Shown piece by piece: positions 34,526-47,406 of a DNA stretch of 64,000 nt. A program made the translations under genes and the position numbers. Numbering within the stretch: the stretch's first letter is position 1; every line of letters starts with the position of its first letter. The stretch comes from Holothuria scabra (lineage: Eukaryota; Echinodermata; Holothuroidea; Aspidochirotida; Holothuriidae), in NCBI GenBank assembly GCA_037179385.1, contig CM074193.1, forward strand, positions 6,283,547 through 6,347,546, given 5' to 3'. The notes beneath the pieces are model-generated. The model was given only the letters and a program-made list of their open reading frames with translations. It was not told the origin of the DNA and made no database searches.

Positions 34526-36087
34526 ATTAAAAGGTAATTTTTTGAGTGCTTAAGATTCAGGGCTATGAGGATATACGAAATTGAATACAAAGAATTTACC
34601 TTGGTAGGTGTACCCGTACATACTGCAGTGCTTTACTTTTTGCTGTTCCGTATGAATTTTCCCGATTGACAATTCGACGTGCTGACTTTTAAATTTTACG
34701 TTGGTGACGTCATAGTCGACCACATAAAAAGTCATGAAATGAAAAAACCTCAAAAGATAAACGAACCGAAAATATTGAAAGATTAATTAACAGGAAAAAA
34801 AGAAATCCCTTGTTAATTCTCAAAGGGGTGTCCCAACTGAATCATTTTTAATTTAATGTTAATAATCCTCTAGTAAAAGCGAATAATTCTGAGCTGGTTT
34901 AAGTTTAGCGTGAAGGCGTTCTACTGCAGTAAATTTCCATTCGCTGTGTTTTTGCGATGTTTTTGCATGAATTTCTTGATCAGGAAATCGTATGAAACAG
35001 CAGTAACGAACAGGCATCCGTTACGGTTGATTGTCGAATACACCTTTTTGGCATGAGTCTATTTCAAAAAATAAAGCGAGATTTTTATGCAACTCTTGAT
35101 TTACGATTTTTTCAGCGAAACTTTGCTTTGCACTAGCTGTAAGCTACACCGAGAAATATCTACACACTTTTACGTACCAAAACAAGGTCATCCTCTACAA
35201 CCTAATAGAAGTATCCAACTCGGAGTCTGTTTCCTGGGAATGCGTTTTCATTCTTAAAAATTTGAGAGAAATCGTCAAATATTACGACCCATTTATTTCT
35301 TTTCCCTCTTAGCCAGTTGCTCTAGATTTTTGCCCTCCTCAAATCTTACACGGTACACTGGTCGTTTCTTCCACGTTGCGCTTAACATTCCCCTAGGCGT
35401 TATGTTCTCCTTACTCCAGTCTTAAACAACACCCTTGCCAAACATTTTGAAGAAAAGAAGAGGGAAATGTCGCCAAGGGGGTTATGGAATCATCTTCACT
35501 CAGAACCAGAAACGATAAATAAACAACAAAAAATAAGAAAAAGGAGAAGCAGACGACACAATTTGTAAGCGCGCCAAAAAAAGGTGGTGCTTAGTAAATC
35601 CACTAGCGAAACGAAGAAACACCACACGGTTGGCTAAGTTTTCTGCTGTTTAGATTTTACCTGGGGCAGTTTGTAGCACCATTTTTGGCCCGAAACAAAA
35701 ACTTTCATGGCAACGGTTAAGTGTCTTTTCTTGAGTGTTTGTATTGTGCTTCAATTAAGACTACATATTTGGTGAAGTTATCTTTAGTTGAGGGGGTAAT
35801 TTTAGTGGATTCTTTTTATTTATATTTTTGCAACAGAAGCATGTTACAATTGAGAGGTAAAGGGGGAGCGATATTTTCTAATGTTGCTCTTGTCTAGATT
35901 CGCTCATCCAAGTTAACCTTAAACCTTTATTTGAGATGAGCAAAGGTATTTCTTTTGACCATTGAATATCCTGGAATGACTCATTCGTGGAAGCCAGTTG
36001 TGTGATTATTTGGATAATTTTAAGAACGTAGAATCCACAATAGTATTAACTGTTTTTGCTGTACTATCAGCTTGGCATAGAAATGTG
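34526..36087. other. No gene recognised
   Basis: AT-rich. One TGACGTCA-like octamer occurs near 34705. No coding evidence. Confidence 0.4.
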
Positions 36088-36091
36088 TTAA

Positions 36092-36388
36092 AGGAAGTCA
36101 TTTGTCACCACAAACTACAGTTTCAGTATACATATATCAAAACTCCCAATTGGTACAGCTCTTTGATTGGCATCACATTCAAACAATGTATCATAGCTTA
36201 ATTACACAGCATGGGCACTGAGAGTGTCTTGATTACACATTATGGACTTGTATGGCCACTGGGACAAGCCATGAAGCAATAAACTAGGATCGTGTCTGGA
36301 TAAAGATGAGTTTTAGATAAATGTGGAAGGGGCTAGAAGTAAGTAGGTTGGGAGAATTGGAACTGTTTGGGATGATGAAAAAAGGCCT
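36092..36388 (+). mobile_element. TTAA-type MITE, family A, copy 5
   Basis: TTAA at 36088-36091 and 36389-36392. More diverged in the left half (AGGAAGTCATTTGTCACCAC), with the TTTGATTGGCATCACATTCA block and the AAGTAAGTAGGTTGGGAG block preserved. Confidence 0.88.
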
Positions 36389-36392
36389 TTAA

Positions 36393-37505
36393 GCTATCAT
36401 TAAACATAAAGCATTTTTATGCGAAAGACCACATATCTCATCTGCTTTGAAAATGATTGGGGTAAACACTATTGTGTTTCCATTGCATTGTGAGAAAGTG
36501 AAGAACAGACTTTTGTTCTTAAGGCAGTTAGGATGAAATTGTGAATATTACACAGAAAATGGAAAGCATTTAATTTTCTCGAATGATAAGTTCTTCTTTT
36601 GTTTTTAAGACAAAGACATATTAAATACTGATAGAGGATAACAACTCGATTACTAAATACGTTCTCATTATCCATTGATTTATTAAAATTAACTCTTGCA
36701 GTTTTAAGCGCAATGAGTCTAACAAATGATCCGACCGACAGGTTTTGAAGCGGTAGAAAAGTATTCCCCTCTTTCTTAACTAAAAACAAAAAGAGTGCAA
36801 ACCCATTAAATGCTTACTTGAATATTTGACTCAATGTCGGGATTTATCCACAATATCCCTAATACAGTATATGTTTGTCTTGATTTACGAGTCAATTTAT
36901 AGAAAGCAGCTTAAATAGTTTGACAAATAATTCGTTTTAACCAAACTGCTTTTTCAAGGTAGACCCACTCAGAAGACTATCGGAGTTCAACGTTAGAACT
37001 TCAAATTCTTCTCTGCTAATACAAATGTTTAACTCGACTAAAACTTACAGCAAATCCTAATATCAATCTCCTTAAAAGAAGGAAAGCAGAAAAATATAAC
37101 ATCGCGATTTACTTCCTCTAATCTTGTAGGCGCCGATCATACGAGTCACAAAGACAAAGCTGTGTCAACTGGATTTGCCTCTCAATTTCTCTCTGTTTCT
37201 CCATCCTCTACCGTTGCGACTTAATATCCATCTTGAGCATGATTCACTAATTGTTGAACTGCAAATTATACAAATATGTACTATGTCTCTTCATATAGTC
37301 TAGCGTAGTTGGTGTATGTGTGTACGAAAATGTATGTATGTAAAGTAAGTCGAGTGACGTAGCGACTTTATATGAATAAGTGAGCCAGTGCGGTAGTATT
37401 GAATAGTCGCATGAAGACCTTAGGCCCCTTGACCCCAACTATTTGGTCATGCATAGCATAAAAAATATTTACAAATCAGTAACAATGTACTTTTGGTGCT
37501 ACATG
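36393..37505. other. No gene recognised
   Basis: A 106-codon minus-strand frame (36469-36789) has no known domain. No repeats seen. Confidence 0.4.
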
Positions 37506-37749
37506 TACACTCTAAAAAATATTTAAACGATTTTGTTTAAAAATTAGGATACTCACGAAGATGAGTATTTCTACTCGAAATAAGTGAGTACTTCAACTGA
37601 ATTTGTGCAAAAGTTTACACAAATTGCTGAATTTGTGCAAAATTTTACACAAATTGAGTTGAAGTACTCACTTATTTCGAGTAGAAATACTCATTTTCGT
37701 GAGTATCCTAATTTTTAAACAAAATCGTTTAAATATTTTTTAGAGTGTA
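37506..37749. mobile_element. Nearly perfect 244-bp palindromic MITE with TA ends
   Basis: Both ends read TACACTCTAAAAAATATTTA as reverse complements. The arms (about 110 bp) match almost base for base around a centre near 37628, where GCTGAATTTGTGCAAAA.TTTACACAAATT repeats. The near absence of differences between arms argues for recent origin or for correction between arms. The TACACTCT terminus resembles the element at 16158-16522. Confidence 0.92.
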
Positions 37750-37829
37750 GTTTAATGAGGATATGGTAATAAAGTTAGGTAAAAAGTGTTCAAAGTTTTG
37801 GACAGTTCATTTTCATATACAATATGTAC

Positions 37830-37930
37830 TGTCGGTCTCAGTCTTCGTCTCGAATTCTGCCCTTTGTCTCGGTCTAGGTCATGGTCTCGATACTCTCTGG
37901 TCTCGGTCTCGGATATGCTGGTCTCGACTA
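37830..37930. repeat. Degenerate GGTCTCG tandem motif
   Basis: GGTCTC/CGTCTC hexamer-like units recur about ten times (gtctcggtctaggtcatggt and similar) with variable spacing. Confidence 0.7.
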
Positions 37931-39132
37931 CAACACTGGACCCCATATCATGGGTGAAAGTACCTCTAATACCAACATAATTTAAGAACGTAGTCTAATG
38001 TTTCGAGGTCAAACAGTGTCAAAGAGTGTCACTTAGAAACATTACATGTGATATCTATCATCAAGGGGAGAACATGATGATTTTATTCACTTTAACTTGA
38101 TTGCCATTGTACAACCTATTGTTGAAAATTCATCAATGTTATTTGTATTTAAATTGAATTGATTACCGACTACAGTGTTCAGGTGTAAAGATAGGAGACC
38201 AGAGCGGTGGATATATGGAGTGGCACCGTATTGTTCTCACCCTAATATTCCAACAATAAGCGAATTCCGTAATTCGTTGCCGCATGGAATTGTGTGGCAC
38301 AGCCAAACAAGCTCAGCACGCAGTGTACTGCGTTCTCGTATTACGTTAGTGTCTAGCGAACTCAAACGAAAAATAGGGGTGTCAGTCCCACTTTACGACA
38401 GATTAAAATGCAAATTTTTACACCAAAAAGACAAAATAGACACAATCCACTACATAAAACCACACTGAGATCCCTCTTTATGTAATGGATGGGTTACGGA
38501 GGAATGATTTCACCAAATTTTTAAGTAAACTCAAATTTTGTTATACGTGTTTGTAGGTACGGGGTTGGTAGTTCATCCAGACAATTTGGAGGTTGTGCGC
38601 ATGTTCATAACCACCAAAACGAATTATCGAAGTGGCTTATTGAGGAAACCTTAACACGATACATGTTAGGATTGTCATGAATATTGCTGTCGCAAACAGC
38701 AAGATTCGATTAATCGCAAATTCAATACCGTTGTGCTGCCCTCAAAATACATCTAACATCAACTCGACTCCCTGTTCTCAGTCTGTTCTGGTTTAGAGAA
38801 CAGTGTTCATGTACGATTCGATCGCGAAGGACCAAATTCGCGAACTGTTCTTGCGCCCAACTAATCTCACACCACCACGGTTTATTTCAGTTTCAGTTTA
38901 TTCTCCACATCTCCCCAATTAGGGAGCGAGAGACTGATGAAATAAACATTAAAACATGGTCTAATTTTGACAAAACAAAATGGTGGTGCTGTGATCAAGA
39001 ACAGTCAATAAGATGGCGGAGATTATCCTCTCAGGGAAGAAACATTATCAAATATCAGCTGCACAATGTCTAAACTTAACAGAACATGTACACGATAAGA
39101 ATAAATCACACTAGAACAACAAACTTAAGGAC
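37931..39132. other. No gene recognised
   Basis: A 97-codon plus-strand frame (38175-38468) is the most protein-like here but matches no family I know. The rest is AT-rich. Confidence 0.3.
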
Positions 39133-39136
39133 TTAA

Positions 39137-39392
39137 CGGCCAATAGCACTCACCCCAACTTGAAGGATTGTAGTAGACTATCCTGTTTCATGGTTGGCTC
39201 TTGCTAGTCATGTGACAATATTTTTCATCCTCAAATGTGAAATTTTCTAGTATAAACTACTTGGTTTACCACGAATATGCAATAATAAATTCCTGAAATA
39301 TTATGAAAGATAGTGAGAAGGGAAATAGGAACAAGTGATTTGTGAGATTTAGCTCTTGCTTCGAATAACTTTGGGGTGACTGCTCTTGCCCT
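39137..39392 (+). mobile_element. TTAA-type MITE, family B, copy 2
   Basis: TTAA at 39133-39136 and 39393-39396. Its left end, CGGCCAATAGCACTCACCCC, looks like family A, whereas its body (GTAGACTATCCTGTTTCATG, CTAGTCATGTGACAATATTT) and right end (GGGGTGACTGCTCTTGCCCT) are family B. The two families therefore appear related. Confidence 0.88.
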
Positions 39393-39396
39393 TTAA

Positions 39397-41848
39397 GATG
39401 AAAATTAAACCAAGTGGTGAAAGAATGACACGGTACGGTAGCACGTTGAGCTTACATGCCTTTTGGGGCTTATGCCCATGAAAACTGTACCTGCAAGTGT
39501 TCGTCGCTGCAGAAGGGGTTCCCATGTTCTCGGCATGCTTCGAAGCAGTCAAGAACAGGCCGAGAACATGCCAAAATGAGCCATGATTAGCTTCTCTCTC
39601 TAGACAAATCCGATCAGCTCTTTTGTTTAGTGACTGTAGGCAGCCATTAGTGGGGTCAACCGCCCTTAAATCGTCTTCATTTATTACCTACATGAATTTC
39701 AAACCCTCCTATTCAGTAAAATTAAGGGAATCAAGATACAATATATTGTACAAGCATTCATGATACAGGTAAGCAAGGGAATTGGAAGATTAAAAGGTGG
39801 TAGACCCCGGTTCTGGCCGGCTCGAATCAGACCATTACTTGCTGTCCGTATTTTAAGTATTTTACGTCACAGTCAGTAAAAAAAATACTTCAACCAAGTA
39901 TCATTGCAAATCCACCAACAAATGCGGAGTTTTTGTGCACCACACAGATGCGCGAGAGTATAGACCTTGTACATTGACGACACACTGACGTCATCCTTCG
40001 AGGCAGAACAATGAAACGCGTGGCCGCTGGAATAAGAATGCGCCCTGCACGTGTAGCAGACATGCGCGTATTCGACTGTTTGGCAAATCAGCTGTCTGCA
40101 TTTGTCGGTGTTGGCTTGTTTTACCAGCAAAGGAGGGGGTACTTCTCCCTCTGTGACGTCATATGCACAAGAGAAGAAGAAATGAATCGTCGTGTGTGCA
40201 AGGTCTTTATTGTTTTACATCTAAATAGACTGAGGGGACACTTGATTATCAACGAACAAAGTCCCAACAGTCACAAACGCAAGCAGTGATTATTTTCCCT
40301 AGCCATAATGAAATATCACGATATTCAACTTTTTTCGTTAAAATATGCAATTAATAAATCAAGAAAGAGAAGGGAAATACCGCATTTATTCTACAGAAAA
40401 TATTCGCATTTTTATTCGACACAAATTTATAAATTACCCAGAATAAAGAAGTTTTCTTGAGTTGTTTTCGAGGAATGGGGTTCTTAAGCATAGAAATTCG
40501 TTTACTTATTGCTCGAAAGAAATTTGTTCACCCAAACGTTTAAAAATTTGAATGATTCAGCATCAAAAACTCTACTTATACGTAATTTTTTGAGGAGATG
40601 AGGCTATTGCTGGTGTTTATTGCTAAGACTGCATGGTTTAGTGAATTAGTTAAATGGAGTTTTCCCGCCCAGTTTCCAACCAACTAGTTTAAAGTCGAGA
40701 CCTCCACGGTGTTTTTTTTTTCAGTTGTTTGCTTGTTGTTTGGCTTGTTTTCCATCCATGGCTAAGTAATGGTTGAAGGTATTTCGTTTGGATGCCATGC
40801 TGGTAAAGTTAAAACACAGTTATTCCAATCAAGTTGAAGTTTTTAAAAAAATGTCCTACTTAGTTCCCTTTGATCTGTTGATGAGGAAAGAATAATGATT
40901 TTTATCCCAAAACTGTATCATTAATATCAAACTACTGACCTTGTAAGGAGAGTCTCTGCTGTGATATACTTTCTTTCCCAGCATGCATTGTACACCGATG
41001 TTCCTAAACTAATTTAATCACGTCGCAAAACGTTAATGTATAATATTGAATGCAAAATTGTGGACATAGAACGAAATTGTCATTACATGTAAAGATAAAG
41101 GGGACACCATATAATACAACAAAGAGTGTTTTTACTGGACCTAAGTCTGTTCATTTGAAAAGATTCAGTGTTTCGTTTTTATAAGTACAACAACATTGTC
41201 ATACGATATTTAGCCATATGATGCAGTCTTACATTGTATCGGTATTAAATGTTAAACATCATAACTTTCGTATGAATCCGTGGCTTCTCAAAGGCTCTGT
41301 CAGAAGGTTTTGCCCGCATAATCCAATGCATACATATAGGCACGACCTAACAAGGTTACTCTAGGAAAATTTTTACTTTCCTTGAAAAGTTTGGAGTTGA
41401 TGTACGTGTGTAGCTCCACTGTGGGAAAGTCTGCGAAAAACATCTATGGTCCCCAAATAAAACCAAATTCGAAGAAAGATTCGCATGTGTAAACAGATAC
41501 CCATTGTTTTTCGCTTTTAATTAGGAGGTGGTCTTATACCTGTTATAAAGTATTGTCACTACAACCCTTTATAACGACATAAGGGAAAATAAAATCTTTT
41601 ACAGCTTTTTACCAACTGTATGATTGTAACGGGAACAAGATGTTAAAGAAGAAAATTGGGATCATGGAGCTTAGTGGAATCACCATTATTTCCCTCAATT
41701 GAAAAGAATGTCAAAGATATTATAAACGTAGATAAGAAACTCATATGTATACAGTGTTAGACACGCTGACTACTCTTGGAAGCTCAAACGGAGGGCGGGA
41801 GTGTTGATTTGACATTAAGAGCATTTATTGACTGAGTCCAAGGTCAAA
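39397..41848. other. No gene recognised; CpG-rich patch with two TGACGTCA sites
   Basis: The stretch 39940-40170 is CpG-rich and holds two CRE-like octamers TGACGTCA (39986-39993, 40154-40161) about 170 bp apart. A 92-codon ATG frame starts at 40011 (AACAATGAAACG), but an equally long antisense frame overlaps and no domain is recognised. A promoter is possible but unproven. Confidence 0.25.
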
Positions 41849-41881
41849 ATGGCGAAACGTCCGACCATAGAGGCCAAGAAG
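41849..41881 (+). CDS. Possible first coding exon (11 codons)
   Basis: CAAAATGGCG gives a good start context; the frame reads MAKRPTIEAKK and ends AAG directly before GTACGAATT, a plausible splice donor in phase 0. No matching downstream exon was identified and I cannot name the protein. A chance match is quite possible because the exon is so short. Confidence 0.22.
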
Positions 41882-42089
41882 GTACGAATTTGTAGTGTCT
41901 CGATCAACCAGTCGTTTCTTCCTTGTATGCACTTTCTCTAACAGTTTGCTACTTGTTAGGGCTTGCCTGTGTAAGGGGTGCAAATTAGCTCAACGTACAC
42001 CGTAACGCGTTTCAAAAACCTAAAGGAATAAAACGCACACTCACAGCGTCCTATTATATTACTAGATCTTAAAAGGTTTACTTCTTTAG

Positions 42090-42310
42090 GTTCCTTTCAC
42101 CACTCGCAGTTCTTTTGCGGATCGTTCTTTTATGGTCGCTGGTCCGAAGCTTTGGAATGCCCTCCCGATTCATATTCGGCAGTCGTCTTCTATTGATTCT
42201 TTTGAGGATGCTTTGAAAACTTATCTTTTTAGGAAATCTTTTTCTAGATTTTTGTTCTTTGTAAAGCGCCATTGAGTGTGTTTCATCACAGTAATGTGCG
42301 CTATCAAGTT
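42090..42310 (+). pseudogene. L2/CR1-like LINE, 3'-terminal fragment
   Basis: 62 codons from 42090 to a stop at 42273-42275. The conceptual product has RSFMVAGPKLWNALPIHIR, then SFEDALKTYLFRKSF, the well-known C-terminal ending of L2/CR1-type LINE proteins after the reverse transcriptase. The sequence after the stop (GTAATGTGCGCTATCAAGT) resembles the short 3' region of such elements. A TAG at 42087-42089 ends the frame upstream, so only the tail remains. Confidence 0.82.
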
Positions 42311-42558
42311 TTGCAACCTTAACCTTTTATTGCGCGCACTAACGAAATCGGGTTATGTGCAGCACAAAGACGCGCTACCACTACCAGATAATGATTGGAT
42401 ATAACGTTTGTGCGTGCACGCGTGCGCGTCCTTAACAAAAAAAAAAAATACGCGTGTTTAAGAAAGCTTGTGCACGCGCTCAAGACCGCGTTCTTTTTTG
42501 TCGTAGCCTACTTACAAGTTACGTGCAACTGTTGTTTTCTCGTTTACATATTAACCCT
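42311..42558. other. Spacer with GCGC-rich patches
   Basis: Contains gtgcgtgcacgcgtgcgcgt at 42409-42428 and a run of twelve A (42438-42449). Nothing recognised as a gene. Confidence 0.4.
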
Positions 42559-42561
42559 TTA

Positions 42562-42976
42562 AGGCCAGGTTACACTACAGCGATATCGGATCGGATTTCG
42601 CTCCGATTTTTGTGAGTTTTAATTAATATCTCCTCCATCTTTGATCAAAAAGAAACAAAAAATAGCCAACCTATGTAGATATATGAATTGTATCGCAGGA
42701 CTACGAAATTCTAAGTAAGTCCAATTATTCCATAACGTCACATCCGCCGACAGTTTATATCGGATACGCGTAGTCCGATAAAAGCTTTTTGCCAATGTGA
42801 CGTCACGCAAAAAGTAGTTTATATTTCATTTCAATGGACCTCTCATACCGATCATATATTTAAACAGGATGGCAAATTTTTGGTTCTTTCCGACAAAGGA
42901 TGGAGGAGATTTTAACTAAAACTAACAAAAACCTTACAGTAATCCGATCCGATATCGCTGTAGTGTGACCAGGCCT
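42562..42976 (+). mobile_element. TTA-type MITE, family C, copy 2
   Basis: Starts AGGCCAGGTTACACTACAGC after TTA (42559-42561) and ends GTGTGACCAGGCCT followed by TATA, so the right target site is slightly changed. Same inner blocks as copy 1, including the TATCGGATACGCGTAGTCCG centre. Confidence 0.9.
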
Positions 42977-43311
42977 TATAGTTGTGCTCCAATCGGGGCA
43001 TATTTGCGCGCCTTGGGAGTGGGCGGAAAAGCGGACGTAGCACATAGCACGCCGAATTTTCGGGTGGCTACTCACAGTTTCGAGCTCCGCGTGAAATAGT
43101 AAAGATGGGTAACAGCCGCGCTCTCCGTTTGGGTCCAATTAAAAGGACCCAAACAACGGTAAAGGGTTAATATGCACTGCGTTTATATCGATCTTGTAAG
43201 CAGCTATGTACGTGTACGTCTTCGGAGTCAGTATGAAATACTGTAAACTTGGGATTTGGGATAAATAGCCTAGGATTTGTAGTTCGAGAACTCACACGTG
43301 ATGGTAAGTGC
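42977..43311. other. CpG-rich spacer, nothing recognised
   Basis: Short frames only. A small inverted repeat (TTTGGGTCC/GGACCCAAA) lies at 43128-43154. Confidence 0.4.
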
Positions 43312-44454
43312 CTATCATCCAGTGGCGTAGCTAGGATATTTTCCAGAGGGGGCAAAGGTATGGAATTTCCCCCAAAATTTTCCGGGTCAATGTGTATGTA
43401 TTTCATATAAAATATGTAAATTTACAAGTATAACAACATTACCATGTCATTATGTAATATTACATGAATTTTGATCTTAAACTGAGCATGACACGGCCAA
43501 AGTAAATTTCTCTTTGGGTACACCTTGGCATAAAGTGAATGTTTCCCCTACTAAATTATGTCCATATGTACCAAAATACGACGTTGTGAATTCCCAATTA
43601 CAACCCAGGCTCAGCGAAAAACGTATGTGAGCGCATCTCAAGATGGTGACGTCAATGGAGGCACGGTCAGTGAGCATATAGGTCACTAGGCACGGTTAGC
43701 AACACTGTACCAGGGAGCTCACAATCATCGAATCTTGTGCATGGTAACGCGTGTTAGCTGGTACATCATTGCAAACACCGTTGCTGCGATAGCAGTGAAC
43801 GTTTCCACTGTCTACATAGTGAATTGTGCATTGCGTCGTGACTGCTTAGTATTCGCAACATAATAGCACATTCACCAAACAGCTTATGCAGTAAAGACGC
43901 GCTTGTTGTGGATTTTCCATACATGTTAATAGCTGTTCTGCATAGCGCCGGGGCCGCGTCTTTCTTGCACAAAGACAGAACTGTTTTTACACGCGCGCAT
44001 ATGCACGAGAACATATTGGCCAATGATTTGCTCCGAATTCCCACCATGGTCCACGCCTTTCGCTCTGTATGTTGTACTGTGATGCAATCGTTTTCATGAA
44101 GTTGCTAAGATAAGATAACTTAACCGAGAGTTAGGCTACATTCGTTCCACACCTAGATGCGCGTTCTTAAATAGAGCGGGGTTTGTGCCGCCAATTGCGT
44201 CATAAAAGTCAGGTGACCTGTACTGTTGCGGCATTTTTCGAAATTGGATATCGAACGTTTTTCTTCAAATATCATTTACGGTGAATTGTACAAGTTTTTT
44301 TTATGGGGTGTGATATGATATTTTAAAAATACTGTATCGATTCTTGCAATACAAAAGTTTTTGTGGCCGTTTAATGCCCACTATTAGAAATAAAAACTCT
44401 CAGGCCATATATTTATTTTGGTCAAAAAATCTAGTTTATTTGTATGTAGTAACG

Positions 44455-44520
44455 CAATGGCGTACTCGGGTATTCTCTTGGAGAGAGAGGGGGGGGGGGG
44501 TGTACGCAGCATGTTGCGTG
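44455..44520. mobile_element. Unpaired hAT-like left end
   Basis: CAATGGCGTACTCGGG, then a run of eleven G, as in other family termini. No partner end with a matching 8-mer was found. Confidence 0.35.
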
Positions 44521-44720
44521 AGGGGAGGGTGAACTTTTTGGCGTTTTCAAAGAGCCTAGATGCAAAATGGTGCGAGATTTTTTACTTCGACAGGAACAGT
44601 GTTGAAAGTTGAATTGTGGTGGTTCATGAGGATAAAACTGAAACTTTTGTGTTTTTACATGCATTGTTATGCCATTTACGCTACCTTATGAAGTAAAAGT
44701 TGTCATTAAGTTTGAATTAT

Positions 44721-45045
44721 CTAAGCGGAGCGCCACCATTGGTTGGCGCGGAGCGTAGAGAATATTTCGAAAAATCAGACCCATCAGATGGCCGGAAATA
44801 ACATTTTCCAGACTTACACAAAGAATCTAACGAGTCGCTATCTTCCTTTGTCGTTTGCGATAAAATGCTCACTTCAAAGTATGTTCGCAAACTGCAAAGT
44901 GATCAGAGAGTTAAGAGCTACGTTGACCCCAAAAATGTAACTTAGCCCAAAAGACTGAGCGGAGCGCGCCACCATTGGTTGGCGCGGAGCGTAGAGACAA
45001 TCTTGAAAAATCAGACCCCTCAGATGGCCAAAAATTGCTTATTCA
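44721..45045 (-). repeat. Two tandem copies of a GC-rich hairpin module
   Basis: GCGGAGCGCCACCATTGGTT then GGCGCGGAGCGTAGAGA occurs at about 44724 and again at about 44960, each followed by AAAAATCAGACCC.TCAGATGG. GCGCCACCATTGGTTGGCGC is nearly self-complementary. The same module occurs at about 46915 and, in the opposite orientation, at 27053-27146, 49430-49525, 49632-49728 and 52487-52579. Confidence 0.88.
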
Positions 45046-47398
45046 TGCTTGTAAAGAGAATCTTAACATGCAGTCTTTATTTTTAGCTTTTATTTGCAAT
45101 ACGAAAAAATCAGGAACGTGCTAAGTCATCAGAAAATTACCACATAAAATGTATTATAACTATTAGGCATATATAAAATGGTTTTGATTCTTTTCGGGGA
45201 ACTATACAACGAACTGAAAATGTGCTAATGCTTCTCTATTTTAAATCTTGGCTAAATTGGAAACTGGCAAAAGTCCGTGGCCAGCTAGGTTGGAAACTGG
45301 TCCGTAAAACATTGTTTAACTGACCTGAATTGATGAAATTGTCTGTGACTGATCGAATTCCCATCTGTTAATGATTTAACCCCTAACATCTCTTGAGTGG
45401 TAAATGGCAAGCTATTTCTCACAGCACCTGAACACCCCCGCTCCCTGTCCCCGTCTTGTGGGACTATGTCGGCCTTGGAAGGAGTCTATTCGGTGGGCCA
45501 TCCCTTTTAAAATTCTAATTAGAGGCAATCGGTACCACTACTGGGATACAGAGGCTACCTATTTAAGTAAAATTGGAATTTGCCTGTTTGTAGGAATTGC
45601 AAATATTGACATTACTGAGGGCCATGCAGAAACATCCCTTCCCCTTTGAAAGTTTTTGAAAAATTCGGTGTCCTTACATGATGTGGTTATCTTTTGAATT
45701 AAAATTTGTGTTACTAAAGTATGGCCTCGTATTTTTAAGAACAAAAGAAATGGCATCCGTGAGGGGGGCATGGCCCAATTCCCCCTCCTTCCTACGCAGG
45801 GGTGACGCCAGGATTCGCCCGACAGGGGGCCAGAATTTCAAGGTCCCGACAAAAGCGATGTTATTCCCCGATGGAACGTGACTTAACAGAATTTGAGGCG
45901 CGCGTAGCGCGCCGAAATTTTGGTCTCCCGTTTTAGCAAATACTAAAAAATCTGGAGTTTATTTGAAGTGAGAATTAAAACTTTTGTAAGAAATTTGGCT
46001 TTTGATCGTATTATAAAAAGTTTGGGTGTTTATAGAAAAATCTGTCCTTCAAAAGGGAAGCATAAAAAACGTTATATGGACGACATCTGAAATTCTTTGG
46101 GGTAACGAATTGAATCGTACAAGACCTATGAACTAAGGCTTCGAGACGAGACTAGAAGTTTGCCCGGAACGTTTTCGCCTTTTTGGAACGAATCTTTGAA
46201 AATTAAGAGCTTTTTATAATGGAGAGATGGTTTTTTTAAGGTTATAATGAAAAATTTGGTTTTTTTATTAAGCGATATGCCTTTCAGGAACAAAATTAGG
46301 CAGTATGCCGAGTGATAAACAGAGTTGGCTTTGCTTATTAATTCTGCGGGGTATCCATCGAAATTAGAAAATTTTGCCACTTTTAACAATCTAAAGCTGA
46401 TATTGGAGAAAAATTGTAATTTTATAACAGTTTGGGGGTTTTATGGAGGAATCTGACGTTCTCATTAGGAAAACCAAGTAGGGAGGATCTGTAGTTTCGT
46501 TGAGGTCACTGAATATTATGCAGATTTAGGCCCTCGGACCATATTGGAGCATTCTCCCGAGGAAGAAAATTGGCTTCGCATATATTTGAAGTTTAATATT
46601 TTATTTATTGTCATATAGGCATATGGGAGCGTGTCAGTTTCGGAGGGGGCAGAATTGTCTTTGTCCGAAAAGATGTAATCCTGCCCGAAAGATTATTTTA
46701 GTCGAGCGCACAGAATTGTTTGTAAAATTGAGAACCCCCGAACAGCAGGAAATGGCATTTTCTGGGCTCTTGACTAGAATTAAAGAAGTCCTTTCTTTCA
46801 GATTTCTTTCGCAATAAAATTATTTACACCTCATAATACTGCCCCAAAACGAAGGATAATTTACAAACACGCATTGTTCTGTTCAGTTATTTATTGGACT
46901 AAAACACTAAATACACGGAGCGCCACCATCGGTTGGCGCCGAGTGTATAGAAAGTTGTTAAAAAATCTAACCCCTAAGATAGCGGAAATGGCATTTCCCA
47001 GACTTTTAATAAGAAACGAAGAAATCGCTATTTTGAGCTTTCCTAAATGAAAGTTTCACTTCAATAGAGGAAAAATCCCAACTTGCTAATGATCAGAAAA
47101 GTACTAGATAAAAGGTACTGCTACAGTTAGATGTAATGGCCTTGTCTCTTTTCGGGGGAAAACTATGAAACGGAATTGAAAACATACTATAATGTTTTTG
47201 AATATATTAAGAATCTTCTTTGAATTCAATTGCAAGATCCACTAAATAGATGAAATTTTTAACGTGACTGTCCGAACTCCAGACAATAAATGGTTTTACT
47301 CACGACGTATTTGAAAATATGTCACGTTACAAGGTGCCTTCAAATAAATTCTCAGTCAGACATATGAGGAGATTTTCTCACACCACTGTTTATCATTA
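45046..47398. other. Remnants of hAT-like elements, no gene recognised
   Basis: Contains a CAGGGGTGACGCCAGG end-like motif at 45797, a GGCGCGCGTAGCGCGCC hairpin at about 45897 and a hairpin module at 46912-46995. Open frames are short. Confidence 0.45.
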
Positions 47399-47406
47399 TG
47401 TGTAGC

